A stretch of 64,000 nucleotides of DNA, taken from assembly GCA_019095985.1 (NCBI GenBank), contig CM032661.1:31021126-31085125 (forward strand), given 5' to 3'. Made by a program: the position numbers and the translations under genes. The stretch is from Streblospio benedicti. Its lineage: Eukaryota; Annelida; Polychaeta; Spionida; Spionidae. Of this stretch, positions 58,901 to 64,000 are shown piece by piece. The stretch's first letter is position 1. Every line of letters starts with the position of its first letter. Below the pieces are notes generated by a model, which did not search any database, was not told where the DNA came from, and was given only the letters and a program-made list of their open reading frames with translations.

Positions 58901-61900
58901 TGACAGCATGACCCACAGCTTATACTTATGGAATTTACCCATGCATTAGTCTTGCTTAGAATGTGCTAACATTTAGAGTATCAAAATGTCTATGCATTAC
59001 AACACTCTTGCTTCACAACCTACAGTTGCTGCATTTTGAAGGCATTTTGATTGCACTTTGAGTAATTTAGAGCCAACAACAGTTGCAGTGAATTTCTTGA
59101 TATATCAGCCCTAATCACGGTAACTTTCCAGACGACTTTGAACAAATTTGAAATGAAGTAAGCTGTTTAATTTTTATTTTTGTTATCATTTGTGCTCTTT
59201 TTTGAAGATGAAAAGCAATCATTCTATTGTCAATGACACAAATTGATAGAAATACGTTTTCCAAAATGTCAAAATGTTAAGAACCTTTCAAATAATCAGA
59301 CCAGCATATAATCAAAAATACATCAATGATCATATATCAAAAGTATGTCAAAGCTAACGTTTGTGTGTGTTTGACTTTCTGCAATTTCAAATAAAGCATC
59401 TAGTTAATTGAGATGTAACAAAAGGTTTTCTTTTCTTTCATAGCATAAAATCCAGTAATTGTCTGGTTTCACTAGACATAGCCAACACAGCATGTGATGT
59501 GTAAACATTTCTAAGGATGTTTGAACTTTAACTAATACGTCTGACAATATTTTAACAAGTATAGGCATGATACATCACCACTGCAGTAGCTCAGTGAAAT
59601 CCCTACATATCTAATTCCTTGTAGAGCATATGGTACTCACCAGACCATTGAATTAATTTTTAATTTTTAATCCATCGACACAAACTCAATGACCTATACT
59701 GGCCACAAGTTACAATCCCTATCCACTTGGCCGTGGTAGGACTAACAAGTTTCTAGTTAACTAGATTATTATTTTTACGTGAAATTAGAACGTAGATACC
59801 TGTGAGGAAGGTTATGATGTAGTAGTAGTTGTGGTTGGGATCATTGTCCACCAACTGATGAACAGTCAGCTGCAAATAGTATGAAACATACAGAGACATA
59901 TAAGAATTAATGGACTTAGTTGTAAGTATTGACATTAGAGGACTCTCTCTCTCCAAGCCTGTAGGGCTGTATCATATAGGCTCTGCCAAAACTTGAACAC
60001 TACCACAGTGGCACCTATTCACCACACAGCTGGCAAGATGGCTGAGTGGTCTAATGTGCCTGCCTTAAAGGTTATACTCAGTGTCCGAACAAATATGCTT
60101 GTATAGAAGGAATATGATTTGGTTAGTGTATTCCGAGAGATTCTTTCATTTATTCGGGCGAATTAAAATATGTAGAACAATTTAAATACTATGGAATAAG
60201 AAGCTAGTACAAACCTATCAAAATACGTGAAAGAATGAAATGAAAACCGAATGATTTTCATCAGACGTAACTTGGATGGTGCAGTTTGGTGCACGTAAGA
60301 AGCCGCCTATCTCTCCCATGTTAAATGTCACGTGTGTCGTTAGAAATCCATGGTACATCTGGCGAAAATCATTTGATTATGCAACGTCAAGTGACCTTGT
60401 ATATTAGTTAGCAAGAAGGCATGGTATTTTTAAAGGTGTAACAACTAATAAATGTGAAGAATATAAATATCATTTTCCTTACTCTTGCAATGTAAAAGAA
60501 GTGTTCATTGGTACTGCAGTGCGCTTTACAGAACAAATATTATTTTGGTTGAGCATTATCTTTGAGTGCTTGGTGAATAGGGGCCACGATGGTAGTGGTC
60601 CAGGGTTCGAGTTCCGGCGGAGACTACATGATATAGCCTTATAGGCTTGGAGAGAGAGAGTCCTCTACGGTCAATACGAAGCGCGTTGCATCGAATTGTG
60701 AATAAATGTGTGGCGGCCATGGCAAACTGAGGGTCACAGGAGGGTTACAGGACGTACCTTCTCCTCATCGTCGGCATCTTTGTATCTGGCCCACAGCAGC
60801 AGCAGGAAGTAAGTAACCCACAGCGCTCCCACAAACGCAACGGACACGGGGTTATTGCTGATCCGCTTGGCATATTCCTCAATCTTGGTGATATCAAGCT
60901 GTAAATAATTGAACAAATGTCAGTAGCACGAACGACTCTCATTGGATGTTGTTACATCCTGTGCCGTTTTGTATATTACCGTGCTTGAAACTAGAAAGCA
61001 AATTTTTTTTACCTTGTTCGGTGGTTTGATGAAGCGGGAGGCAAATGTTGAAAGATGAGTGCAGTTGCAAAAGATGTTGGAAGCATTCACTCCGACCTGC
61101 ATAATGAAAGAAATTCTTATGATGCTCCAGCACTTTGAGGTTAGAAGCACGTGCCGGCAAAGCGACACACATTTTCAAACCATCACCTACGTAACTTAGA
61201 GCTATTTAGTGATGTGTTGATTTTTTACCACTGAGCGCATCTACTATTTGAATTCAAAGATACTATTACCCCCATGTACTGTGCTTTTGATCAATGTTAC
61301 AGCACAAACATTTGGCACTATGACGATCTAACATTTTTTTCTGGATGAGATTTCTTTCAACAAAGTTGTGAATTCAATACGCCAGACACTATCTTTCCTG
61401 CTTTGTCATGAAATCCATTACACGTGTGACCCATTTTCAGCTGATATCTAGTAGAAACAACAAATATGTAGTAAAACAAGTGTATGAAAAAGACGCTTGT
61501 ACAAGTAGGAATTGCACTGACATTGCATCCGTTATTCTTCCAGACTCCTGCTTCTTCATCCCAGAAGATGCATTCTGTAGTGTAGGTGTTGAAATACATC
61601 TTGACATCTGATGGTTTGCTACAACAGACACATCTTTGGCTTTTGAAATCCATCATATACGATCCTAACTTACGACTGATACAAGAGGGCTGGCAAACTA
61701 CAACCTTTCATCAAAGCATGGCATTGTATAACAAAAAATCAAAGTGCTATGTAGTGTCAGCACTATTGTGCATGCAAGTCAAAACTGTCGTTGGCTTTTT
61801 CGTAGTACCGTATACGACCATCCAAGTGCCCACCCTCATGGAACAGCCCTCCCCCTCTTTTTCTTAAATGTCCTGAAGAATTAAATTGTAATTGCACTCT

Positions 61901-63733
61901 CGTGTAACAGCCCACCACCCAGTTTGAGAAAATTTCCATTTAACGGCCCTGGGTGTTTGGTTGGTCGTATATGGCACAACTTACAGATATATTGTATAAC
62001 ATAAAACACACATTTGATTCTACTGTTTATCATATGATGCTACTATATATACGTTATACTACAGAAGAAAAAAGGAAGAAACCCAACAAAATCAATGCGT
62101 GTAGTATTTTTTCACCTTTTGGCTTTGTTCTCCGTATCAGACTTGTTCTTCTTCTTCCCCGTACAGTGCTCGTCGAAGCCTCTGAAGGACATGACGCCCA
62201 CCTTGAGGGAGTGAGCCTTGGTGTCCGTGTTCTTCCAGCGGAGTGTCAGCTGCTCCCCTGGGTAGAAGTAATCCAAGCTGGAACGGGGCACAGTTTCTAA
62301 TGTTTTATTACATTTCTCGTTCTTGTTTGAAAGAAGTGACGTCAAATGCATGTAAATGTAGGCAAAAACGTATTTTTGTAACATGCTACAGTAAATCTCC
62401 TCAACAAAGGAAGAGTAAACAAAGGAAAAACTGAAAAACGGAAGCTTTTCTCATGCATTAATGTTGAGGACATTCACTGACTACGTTTCTGCTTGGAGAC
62501 GTGTAGCTGCAACTTACAAACGATCTACTTGGAAAGAAGTGAGGCGAAATGTATATAAATGGAGCAAAACATGAAACTGATGCTTTGCATCAAATGTGAA
62601 TTGTATTTGACATATTATAGGCATAGAATTTGTGTTGTATTAGAAGATATGTCTTTTATTTGTTATAACAAAGACTTTCATTTAATTAGAATTATTGTAA
62701 CTACTCTAATGTGGTTTAATGGATGTGTGGGTGTGGTGTAAATGTGGTGATGTGAATCAGAGACAATAATCTTAAGAATTAAAATCACAATTGTCCAATG
62801 GACAAGTATTCTGAATGCTATGAAATGCTATAAAATGTACTTGTCCCATTCATTAAACTTGTTTAGAACAATAGACTCATTAATTTGAAGCGAATGAGAA
62901 TACTGATGGTTTTTACTTTTGCAGACAAGACAGATACCCATCTCGGACCGCAGAATGGGAACTTATCCTTGGTTTTGTTTGAATGTAGTGTGAATGGTGG
63001 TGTGAGGGAGGAAGGACTACACACTTAAAACAGCAGGTTTTACACAGTTATAGGTTGCTTCAATCAGCACTTCTTACTCCATTGGACAAAATGCTAATAG
63101 ACCTCCCAAAATGTTGTCTTCATGAGGGATTCAAACCCATGACATCCTGGTTGAGATGATAACTGACCAAGTATGTAAGCTGGGGGCTACAGAGACAACG
63201 GTTCAACTGTGTAACCTTTATCAAACAGCCCGCTGCTTGGGATGATGGTATTATTCTAGTCTCACAAACTTCACAAACTTTTCCTGTACGGCCATTGGCC
63301 ATTTCGGAAATTAAGATTGAAGATTGAAGACTTTGGGTTATGAGTTTGAGTCCAGTGATATACTCAAATGGAAGTGTAAGACCGTAAAATCTGTCTTCAG
63401 CTATGTCTAAAGTGGTAGAAATATCAAGTTTGCTAGAGAGACAGGAGAGACAGGAGGATGTATACAAAATGTTTGCTTTCACCACTTCATTACCTGTGTG
63501 CATATTGTCCCACAGTGAGGTCGAGATCCACGTGTCTCTCTCCTTTTTTCAGCACATTGTGGTGCGGTAGGAATTGAAACTTGGTCTTGGTGACGGGGAT
63601 GTCCTTCTCGTAGAAAAACGGCTCGTAGATGAAGGGGTAGATGCCCAGCGTGTTGTCACACTCATTCACAATGTCCTCTGGCAGGGGGCTGCCCTGCTCA
63701 CACGAGTACTCAGTAAACTGCTTCCTCATGATA
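30328..63733 (-). CDS. PKD1L: Polycystin-1-like receptor/channel, 32 exons, 5' end beyond window
   Basis: Exons 5'->3': E1 63494-63733, E2 62116-62277, E3 61522-61618, E4 61013-61096, E5 60758-60898, E6 59800-59869, E7 58535-58745, E8 58136-58282, E9 56763-56912, E10 56473-56557, E11 54870-55001, E12 53681-53798, E13 52229-52534, E14 50511-51032, E15 49961-50063, E16 48656-48830, E17 47916-48003, E18 47481-47590, E19 46536-46628, E20 45571-45669, E21 44400-44559, E22 43802-43974, E23 42915-43064, E24 41880-41951, E25 41107-41230, E26 34834-34979, E27 34042-34215, E28 33277-33375, E29 32387-32487, E30 31475-31624, E31 30623-30734, E32 30328-30405. In all 1,556 codons plus stop, every phase consistent; 30 introns are GT-AG and E17 uses a GC donor. 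Order: ectodomain end, GPS, TM1, PLAT, TM2-TM6 with a long cytoplasmic loop, extracellular polycystin domain, TM7-TM11, short tail without visible EF hand or coiled coil. Which PKD1L paralogue this is cannot be decided. Confidence 0.93.
31606..32340. repeat. Tandem duplication across the E30 acceptor, with a MITE inside one copy
   Basis: The sequence ACCAGATCAGGTGCCTGCAA at the 5' border of E30 is repeated at 32094-32118 as ACCAGATCAGGTGCTTGCAA. The following block GATTCGTACACAAACAGA to GACTTGTGACCAGC occurs at ~31998-32044 and ~32292-32340. In the first copy, an inverted-repeat element (31657-31995) has been inserted. Confidence 0.7.
31657..31995. mobile_element. Family E MITE in polycystin intron 29
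   Basis: Ends are inverted copies: left CTTAAAACACGCTTTACACT with ATAGCGAA, right TCGCTCAAGTGTAAAGCGGG then TTAAAAC. About 340 bases, non-coding, with TACG-rich interior. It splits the duplicated intron block described for 31606-32340. Confidence 0.7.
34980..37147. other. Intron 25 right part (transcript 3' side), repeats only
   Basis: Non-coding apart from the retroelement fossil at 36190-36815. A short block at 35775-35850 (GATTGGCTGGAATTCGCGAC, TGAATCATGGC) resembles 41032-41092, next to the E25 donor, suggesting an old local duplication at both ends of this intron. Confidence 0.4.
36190..36815 (+). mobile_element. Fossil of a GIY-YIG-type retroelement (Penelope-like), 3' part
   Basis: Plus-strand frames show the post-RT block of a known invertebrate retroelement type (AMPKKMKRVTLVDEVVRIFK, then FSYRMKISGYPTQFRLDVNT and KQVEREKTAYFR) and, further on, the start of a GIY-YIG-like region (CSAEGVVYVVEYVSCQENGK). 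The copy is broken in several places and lacks the RT core. A (AATA)n tract lies at about 36478-36500. It is an old, dead copy lying about 660 bases upstream of the nested gene. Penelope-like is my best guess at family. Confidence 0.6.
37148..37209. repeat. Two-copy tandem repeat upstream of nested gene
   Basis: The ~31-base unit CATAGGAGGGCGGGTATTCC plus CTAATAACA occurs twice in a row with no visible mismatch. The GGGCGGG core is a GC-box-like (Sp1-type) sequence, so this could be part of a promoter for the gene at 37477; this is inference. Confidence 0.7.
37477..39078 (+). CDS. Nested intronless gene for a secreted Cys-rich protein, unknown family
   Basis: 533 aa, single exon, on the strand opposite to the polycystin gene and wholly inside its intron between E25 and E26. 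I choose the ATG at 37477 (CAACATGG) over the in-frame ATG at 37357 because it opens a signal peptide (MDTLVCIVMLSVCVQTVGAT). No second hydrophobic span is evident, so the product should be secreted. Six N-glycosylation sequons (NTT, NST, NWT, NIS, NFT, NIT) agree. Cysteines at 81, 100, 109, 117 and 140 form one cluster; a similar motif recurs (RVKRACP at 112-118, RVKSACP at 356-362), suggesting an internal duplication. Further Cys pairs end the protein (501, 522, 530). I do not recognise the family. Codon-frame integrity over 1.6 kb in an otherwise decayed intron argues that it is a live gene; it could be a retrocopy of a spliced gene. Confidence 0.85.
   Translation: MDTLVCIVMLSVCVQTVGATGGIQRFSDKKHQKRISVNPANIDRFRIQHLMALRSAFKPHSMFKRSEYGDLHDVFKDYMSCYDKFTHLFDDNVATYHSLCLTRQKLKVCKDRVKRACPNIEKYIAKGYQDAYEMMADFWCTYNTTHLLLPELFFNIEDMYLKYIDCPYVHEIMLNTGDYRPSIFVSLDRGGFASAILIYTGGDGLGHWQPNYKYSNPHDPVHKALSAIWCDVHKYEEIIINSTMSNYCVIMKHINSDLNNVVDTYLRHTDGLYNWTTSLCTNYEDPLEQVMRISQLDKWLGNQKPHLSPCHDHNIYIEGATCLIFFHTRLPPYSDIHNFMPPFVKNMENLNACWERVKSACPRPSSATRNISLIIEIYDLASDISKQDSDQVWDAIWLWSDEYKKTEHAQVNLQAFYQYLSSSGADVSASSLVFGSSLKDAMLVYKNFTFLHPQNITDLFDKLSSALDKLSLVNKGDYSGVNIFEGFYSMNGNVLSLLLTCFNPLYELFVEVGEFVHYKTSCPQFWPLPCDWD
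39614..39619 (+). promoter_or_regulatory. Poly(A) signal AATAAA for the nested gene
   Basis: AATAAA in TGAAATAAATATACTTC lies 536 bases after the stop of the nested gene, on its strand, consistent with an independent transcript. A T-rich stretch follows. Confidence 0.6.
39660..41106. other. Intron 25 left part (transcript 5' side), nothing recognised
   Basis: AT-rich non-coding sequence. Around 40580-40690 two GCCGGGGTAT blocks in mirror contexts suggest a small decayed repeat. No exon or RNA gene is seen. Confidence 0.4.
41880..45669 (-). CDS. PKD1L: Extracellular polycystin (TOP/PMD) domain exons E20-E24
   Basis: E20 VNGQYHPFTHLQDKAVKNFI; E21 LPELWAFVQTTLVPGTLYAG and MVGMPRLRQVRHVPG; E22 CDHRWTGNVHC and DTGAYPVGWGKNKWAEESDG; E23 SAWRYASGYQLLTPILAGDF and SYYDGGGFVQTL; E24 WLDERTRALFVEFTVFNPAI. 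These are the conserved signatures of the loop between TM6 and TM7 that forms the lid of polycystin/TRPP channels. Confidence 0.9.
41952..42655. repeat. 26-base minisatellite abutting the E24 acceptor
   Basis: About 27 units of CACACAGCAAAACGCCTCAA plus CAACAA, some truncated or with ACC for AAC, extend from the base next to E24 through most of the intron. The first (partial) unit supplies the pyrimidine tract of the E24 3' splice site: on the coding strand GTTTTGCTGTGTGTTGCAG. The long plus-strand ORF across it (TTHSKTPQQQ repeats) is a repeat artefact. Confidence 0.95.
42737..42915 (-). repeat. Array of duplicated splice donors after E23
   Basis: On the coding strand, a 32-33-base unit (AAG-GTGGGGGAAAGAGTTAAC type) is repeated. 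Donor-like AG|GT sites fall at 42915 (used), 42882, 42850 and 42818, and a consensus AAG|GTGAGT at 42740. Reading through to 42882 keeps the frame and would add 11 residues. Confidence 0.75.
44120..44340. mobile_element. Family F MITE in polycystin intron 21
   Basis: Left end CAGGGTGAGGATTAGCCACT and right end CACCTAATCCTGACCT are inverted copies; several GACGAGTAG motifs lie inside in both orientations. 221 bases, non-coding, 60 bases from E21. Confidence 0.7.
44560..45560. repeat. Tandem array carrying copies of the E21 acceptor
   Basis: Intron 20 is built of degenerate repeats with GAGATTACAGGYGG and TCTGATGTTTGTTTGGTAGA (about six copies near 44569, 44709, 44831, 44932, 45068 and 45272). 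Two units (44681-44695 and 44809-44825) repeat the E21 border TGCACCTGCA, giving coding-strand TTGCAG|GTG sites at 44687 and 44815. One internal block (CCCAAACACTTTCTTTTC) also occurs at 63824. Confidence 0.75.
46708..46847. mobile_element. Family A MITE in polycystin intron 18
   Basis: GGCAGATCCAGGCAGGGACA at the left and AAATCCTGGATCTGCC at the right; interior CACCAAAATACATTATTTTC as in the other copies. Confidence 0.8.
46964..47355. mobile_element. Family G MITE in polycystin intron 18
   Basis: Left TAGAGCACTGCACACCCACT and right GGGTGTGCAGTGCTCTA are inverted ends of a 392-base non-coding element; CACGAACTGGGTGTG is duplicated just inside the right end. Confidence 0.8.
47591..47915 (-). 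promoter_or_regulatory. GC-AG intron between E17 and E18
   Basis: E17 ends ...CACACAG|GCAAGT and E18 starts after ...CTACAG. Using the GC donor gives phase 1 and the sequence YVHTDRYHRETLDAIQ in frame; no GT nearby restores the frame. GC donors of the form AG|GCAAGT are the standard minor class. Confidence 0.8.
48270..48596. mobile_element. Family H MITE-like element in polycystin intron 16
   Basis: AGGGCCGTACTAGGATCC on the left and TGTAGCTACGACCCT on the right are imperfect inverted ends. The interior is A-rich with a 12-base C run. A short GC-rich relative lies at about 46018-46120 (CCTAGTTACGGGCC end). Confidence 0.5.
49555..49680. repeat. Third copy of the block bordering the duplicated exons
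   Basis: AAATATCATCCGCACTTTTC to GGGCGCCACTTGTGGAAGTT matches ~51210-51300 and ~52735-52850, which flank the duplicated exons E14 and E13 on the upstream side. Here no exon copy is attached. Confidence 0.65.
50511..51032 (-). CDS. PKD1L: E14: second, longer copy of the duplicated exon
   Basis: 522 nt, phase 1-1. Opens QFSYKRMVSPTPLDQAEGPS, then the Asn/Ser-rich block, short internal repeats (ENSHSANNQPGNNPSASNQP), and a more ordered second half (IAELTELINACSDMQEHRPS, MDRGRRMSVAFDDSAMLFGR) ending FSRTSR. The RRMSVAF and RRESDAAS sites look like basophilic kinase targets. It lies in the cytoplasmic loop between TM3 (E11) and TM4 (E16). Confidence 0.85.
51301..52028. mobile_element. Family I element (ACTCGCC ends) between the duplicated exons
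   Basis: Repeated CACTCGCC/GGCGAGTG motifs crowd both ends (51303-51395; 51947-52022) in opposing orientations around about 550 bases of AT-rich interior. It interrupts the duplicated intron block seen uninterrupted at 49555 and 52735, so it inserted after the duplication or in one parent copy. Confidence 0.6.
52229..52534 (-). CDS. PKD1L: E13: first copy of a tandem-duplicated cytoplasmic-loop exon
   Basis: This 306-nt phase 1-1 exon opens QFSYKRMVSPIPSDQAAGPS and ends SSLFSRISR. It shares start, the NNNSNINFNNSDKNN block, ESSQPANTQL and the end with E14 (50511-51032). It has a private Ser/Thr-rich insert (STATEQPSTSTADTKHTASN) and lacks the second half of E14. Flanking intron sequence is also copied. 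Either copy, both or neither can be spliced without frame change. Confidence 0.8.
52535..54869. other. Polycystin introns 11 and 12, mostly featureless
   Basis: Apart from E12 (53681-53798), I see only small palindromes (GAGTCCGAGGACTC near 53030; AGTCCTAGGACT near 53061) and a family A element at 54728-54839. No other coding block is recognised. Confidence 0.4.
54728..54839. mobile_element. Family A MITE, degraded, next to E11 donor
   Basis: AGCAGATCCAGGGTTA on the left and TAACCCTGAATCTGC on the right form the inverted ends; the interior is unlike the other copies. It lies 30 bases downstream of the E11 donor. Confidence 0.55.
55021..55221. mobile_element. Family B MITE, short relative
   Basis: TTAGGGACCATTCATTATTT on the left and AAATAATGAATGGTCCCTTA on the right are inverted ends; the interior has G-run plus CATCAACGTTGTACATG blocks. 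It starts 20 bases upstream of E11 on the coding strand. Confidence 0.75.
55406..56306. mobile_element. Family C MITE carrying a nested element
   Basis: Ends TTAAAGAGACATGCACAGG and CTGTGCATGTCCCTTTAA match the 410-base copy at 17283. Here the element is ~900 bases because a different inverted-repeat element sits inside at 55769-56200. Flanks of the inner element (up to AACGCATACTAAT; from AATGATTGTAATATC) continue the outer one, as TCTATGATTGTAAAATTG does at 17583. Confidence 0.8.
55769..56200. mobile_element. Family D element nested in a family C MITE
   Basis: AGTGTGTGGACCGTTTGAG with ACCGGTTAATCGG at the left and CCGGTTATCCGGTTAACCGT then CCACATACT at the right are inverted ends. About 430 bases, non-coding, flanked by a short AAT repeat. 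Confidence 0.75.
56919..57395. repeat. 32-base repeat at the E9 acceptor, split by an insertion
   Basis: The unit GCAAATAACAGTGTGTCTGC plus ATGTTGTTTCCA occurs about four times (56919, 56951, ~57335, 57364). The array is interrupted at ~56967-57340 by a sequence with CGATACG-rich ends that looks like another short mobile element. The first unit abuts E9 and forms part of its 3' splice-site tract. Confidence 0.65.
57938..58043. repeat. 106-base hairpin in polycystin intron 8
   Basis: Left arm CACCACGATCACTGAGTCCA plus GAGATGGAAAA, right arm TTTTCCATCTCC and TGGAACTCAGTGATCGTGGT form long pairing arms around a 30-base loop. The right arm has an extra ~9 bases. It could be a tiny palindromic element; no evidence of a small-RNA gene beyond folding. 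Confidence 0.7.
58136..59869 (-). CDS. PKD1L: PLAT/LH2 domain of the polycystin-like gene (E6-E8)
   Basis: Follows TM1 (E5: VSVAFVGALWVTYFLLLLWA). E6 has HNYYYIITFLTG; E7 has GWKVGGGTTSIPSFRLVGS, VFNAGGEDTFLLAT and LGEIDECEIWISCSGTFPSW; E8 has YLNQVAIKDLQTGQDYQFIC then NNWFD. This is the PLAT beta-sandwich found just after TM1 in all polycystin-1-type proteins, where it binds lipids and partner proteins on the cytoplasmic face. Confidence 0.9.
59939..60665. repeat. Inverted repeat with tRNA-like boxes, interrupted
   Basis: 59939-60023 (AGAGGACTCTCTCTCTCCAA, GCCTGTAGGGCTGTATCATA) is the inverted copy of 60575-60665 (ATGATATAGCCTTATAGGCT, TGGAGAGAGAGAGTCCTCT). An A-box-like GATGGCTGAGTGGTCTAATG lies at 60038 and a B-box-like GGTTCGAGTTCC at 60603. 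It looks like two opposed tRNA-derived SINE pieces with ~500 bases of other sequence between them. Confidence 0.55.
61013..61618 (-). CDS. PKD1L: GPS autoproteolysis motif of the polycystin-like gene (E3-E4)
   Basis: E3 encodes TTECIFWDEEAGVWKNNGCN and E4 continues VGVNASNIFCNCTHLSTFAS. The Cys/Trp pattern (C..W...VW...GC...C.CTHLS.F) is the GPCR proteolysis site that ends a GAIN domain. The cleavage tripeptide reads HLS, a competent variant of HLT/HLS, so self-cleavage between L and S is expected by family knowledge. E1-E2 upstream (YPGEQLTLRWKNTD, KAHSLKVGVMSFRG, FDEHC) fit the end of the GAIN-like region. Confidence 0.88.
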
Positions 63734-64000
63734 CTGTAAGGAACAGGAAAAACATCAGACTACAGTATGGTGGGACACGTCTTTCTACATGCAGAGAACA
63801 CCTCGCCACACTGTTAACGTCGACCCAAACACTTTCTTTCCATTGGCAAATCAAGAAAAATATGTACGAAAGAGTGTAATTAAAGAATATATACAATAAA
63901 GTGATAATAGACACAATGCTAACACGACCGATCATGACCTTTGAATGCATTGAATGACCTGATCACCCTGAATATCAAGGGCTCACTTTCTGCATTGCTC
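63734..64000. other. Intron upstream of E1, repeat pieces
   Basis: No further exon of the polycystin gene is visible before the right edge. CCCAAACACTTTCTTTCC and AAATCAAGAAAAATATGTA at 63824-63866 match the intron 20 array; 63962-64000 matches the repeat near 27973. Confidence 0.5.

Noticed and set aside
61586-61867. 93-aa plus-strand ORF
   Set aside because: Overlaps E3 antisense and has no recognisable motif.

Overview
The window looks like nuclear DNA of an invertebrate deuterostome, most likely a lancelet (Branchiostoma-type). Short, often GC-rich exons with GT-AG junctions sit in AT-rich introns. There is a DUOXA gene, a very large polycystin-1-like gene, tRNA-derived SINEs, many short inverted-repeat elements, long G/C homopolymers and microsatellites. 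The species call is an inference; the animal gene structure is seen directly. Exon models below were built by hand by requiring splice sites, conserved protein motifs and phase agreement at every junction.

Layout. 1-1375 (-): broken transposase-like ORF running off the left edge. 1376-6793: no gene seen, repeats only. 6794-20150 (+): a complete 12-exon dual oxidase maturation factor gene (DUOXA, 569 aa) with an unusually long Pro-rich tail. 20151-23498: 3' UTR and repeats. 23499-27096 (+): first four exons of a cathepsin A-like serine carboxypeptidase; the exons for the catalytic triad are absent and a 100-N assembly gap (28633-28732) follows. 30328-63733 (-): 32 exons, 1,556 codons, of a polycystin-1-like receptor/channel (end of N-terminal ectodomain, GPS, PLAT, 11-TM polycystin region, C-tail), with its 5' end beyond the right edge. 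37477-39078 (+): an intronless gene for a secreted Cys-rich 533-aa protein of unknown family, nested on the opposite strand in a 6.1 kb polycystin intron.

The most unusual feature is the architecture of the polycystin gene. It has a tandem-duplicated phase 1-1 exon in its cytoplasmic loop. In several introns the tandem repeats abut or contain copies of the neighbouring splice donor or acceptor (E9, E21, E23, E24, E30). It also has a GC-AG intron and nested inverted-repeat elements. This suggests repeated local duplication across exon-intron borders that could supply alternative splice sites; that reading is an inference to be tested with transcripts.

Functionally, DUOXA escorts dual oxidase out of the ER for hydrogen peroxide production, the carboxypeptidase would be lysosomal, and the polycystin would be a surface receptor/channel. 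Nothing in the sequence links the three in one pathway. The gap between the carboxypeptidase and the polycystin means their adjacency is not proven.
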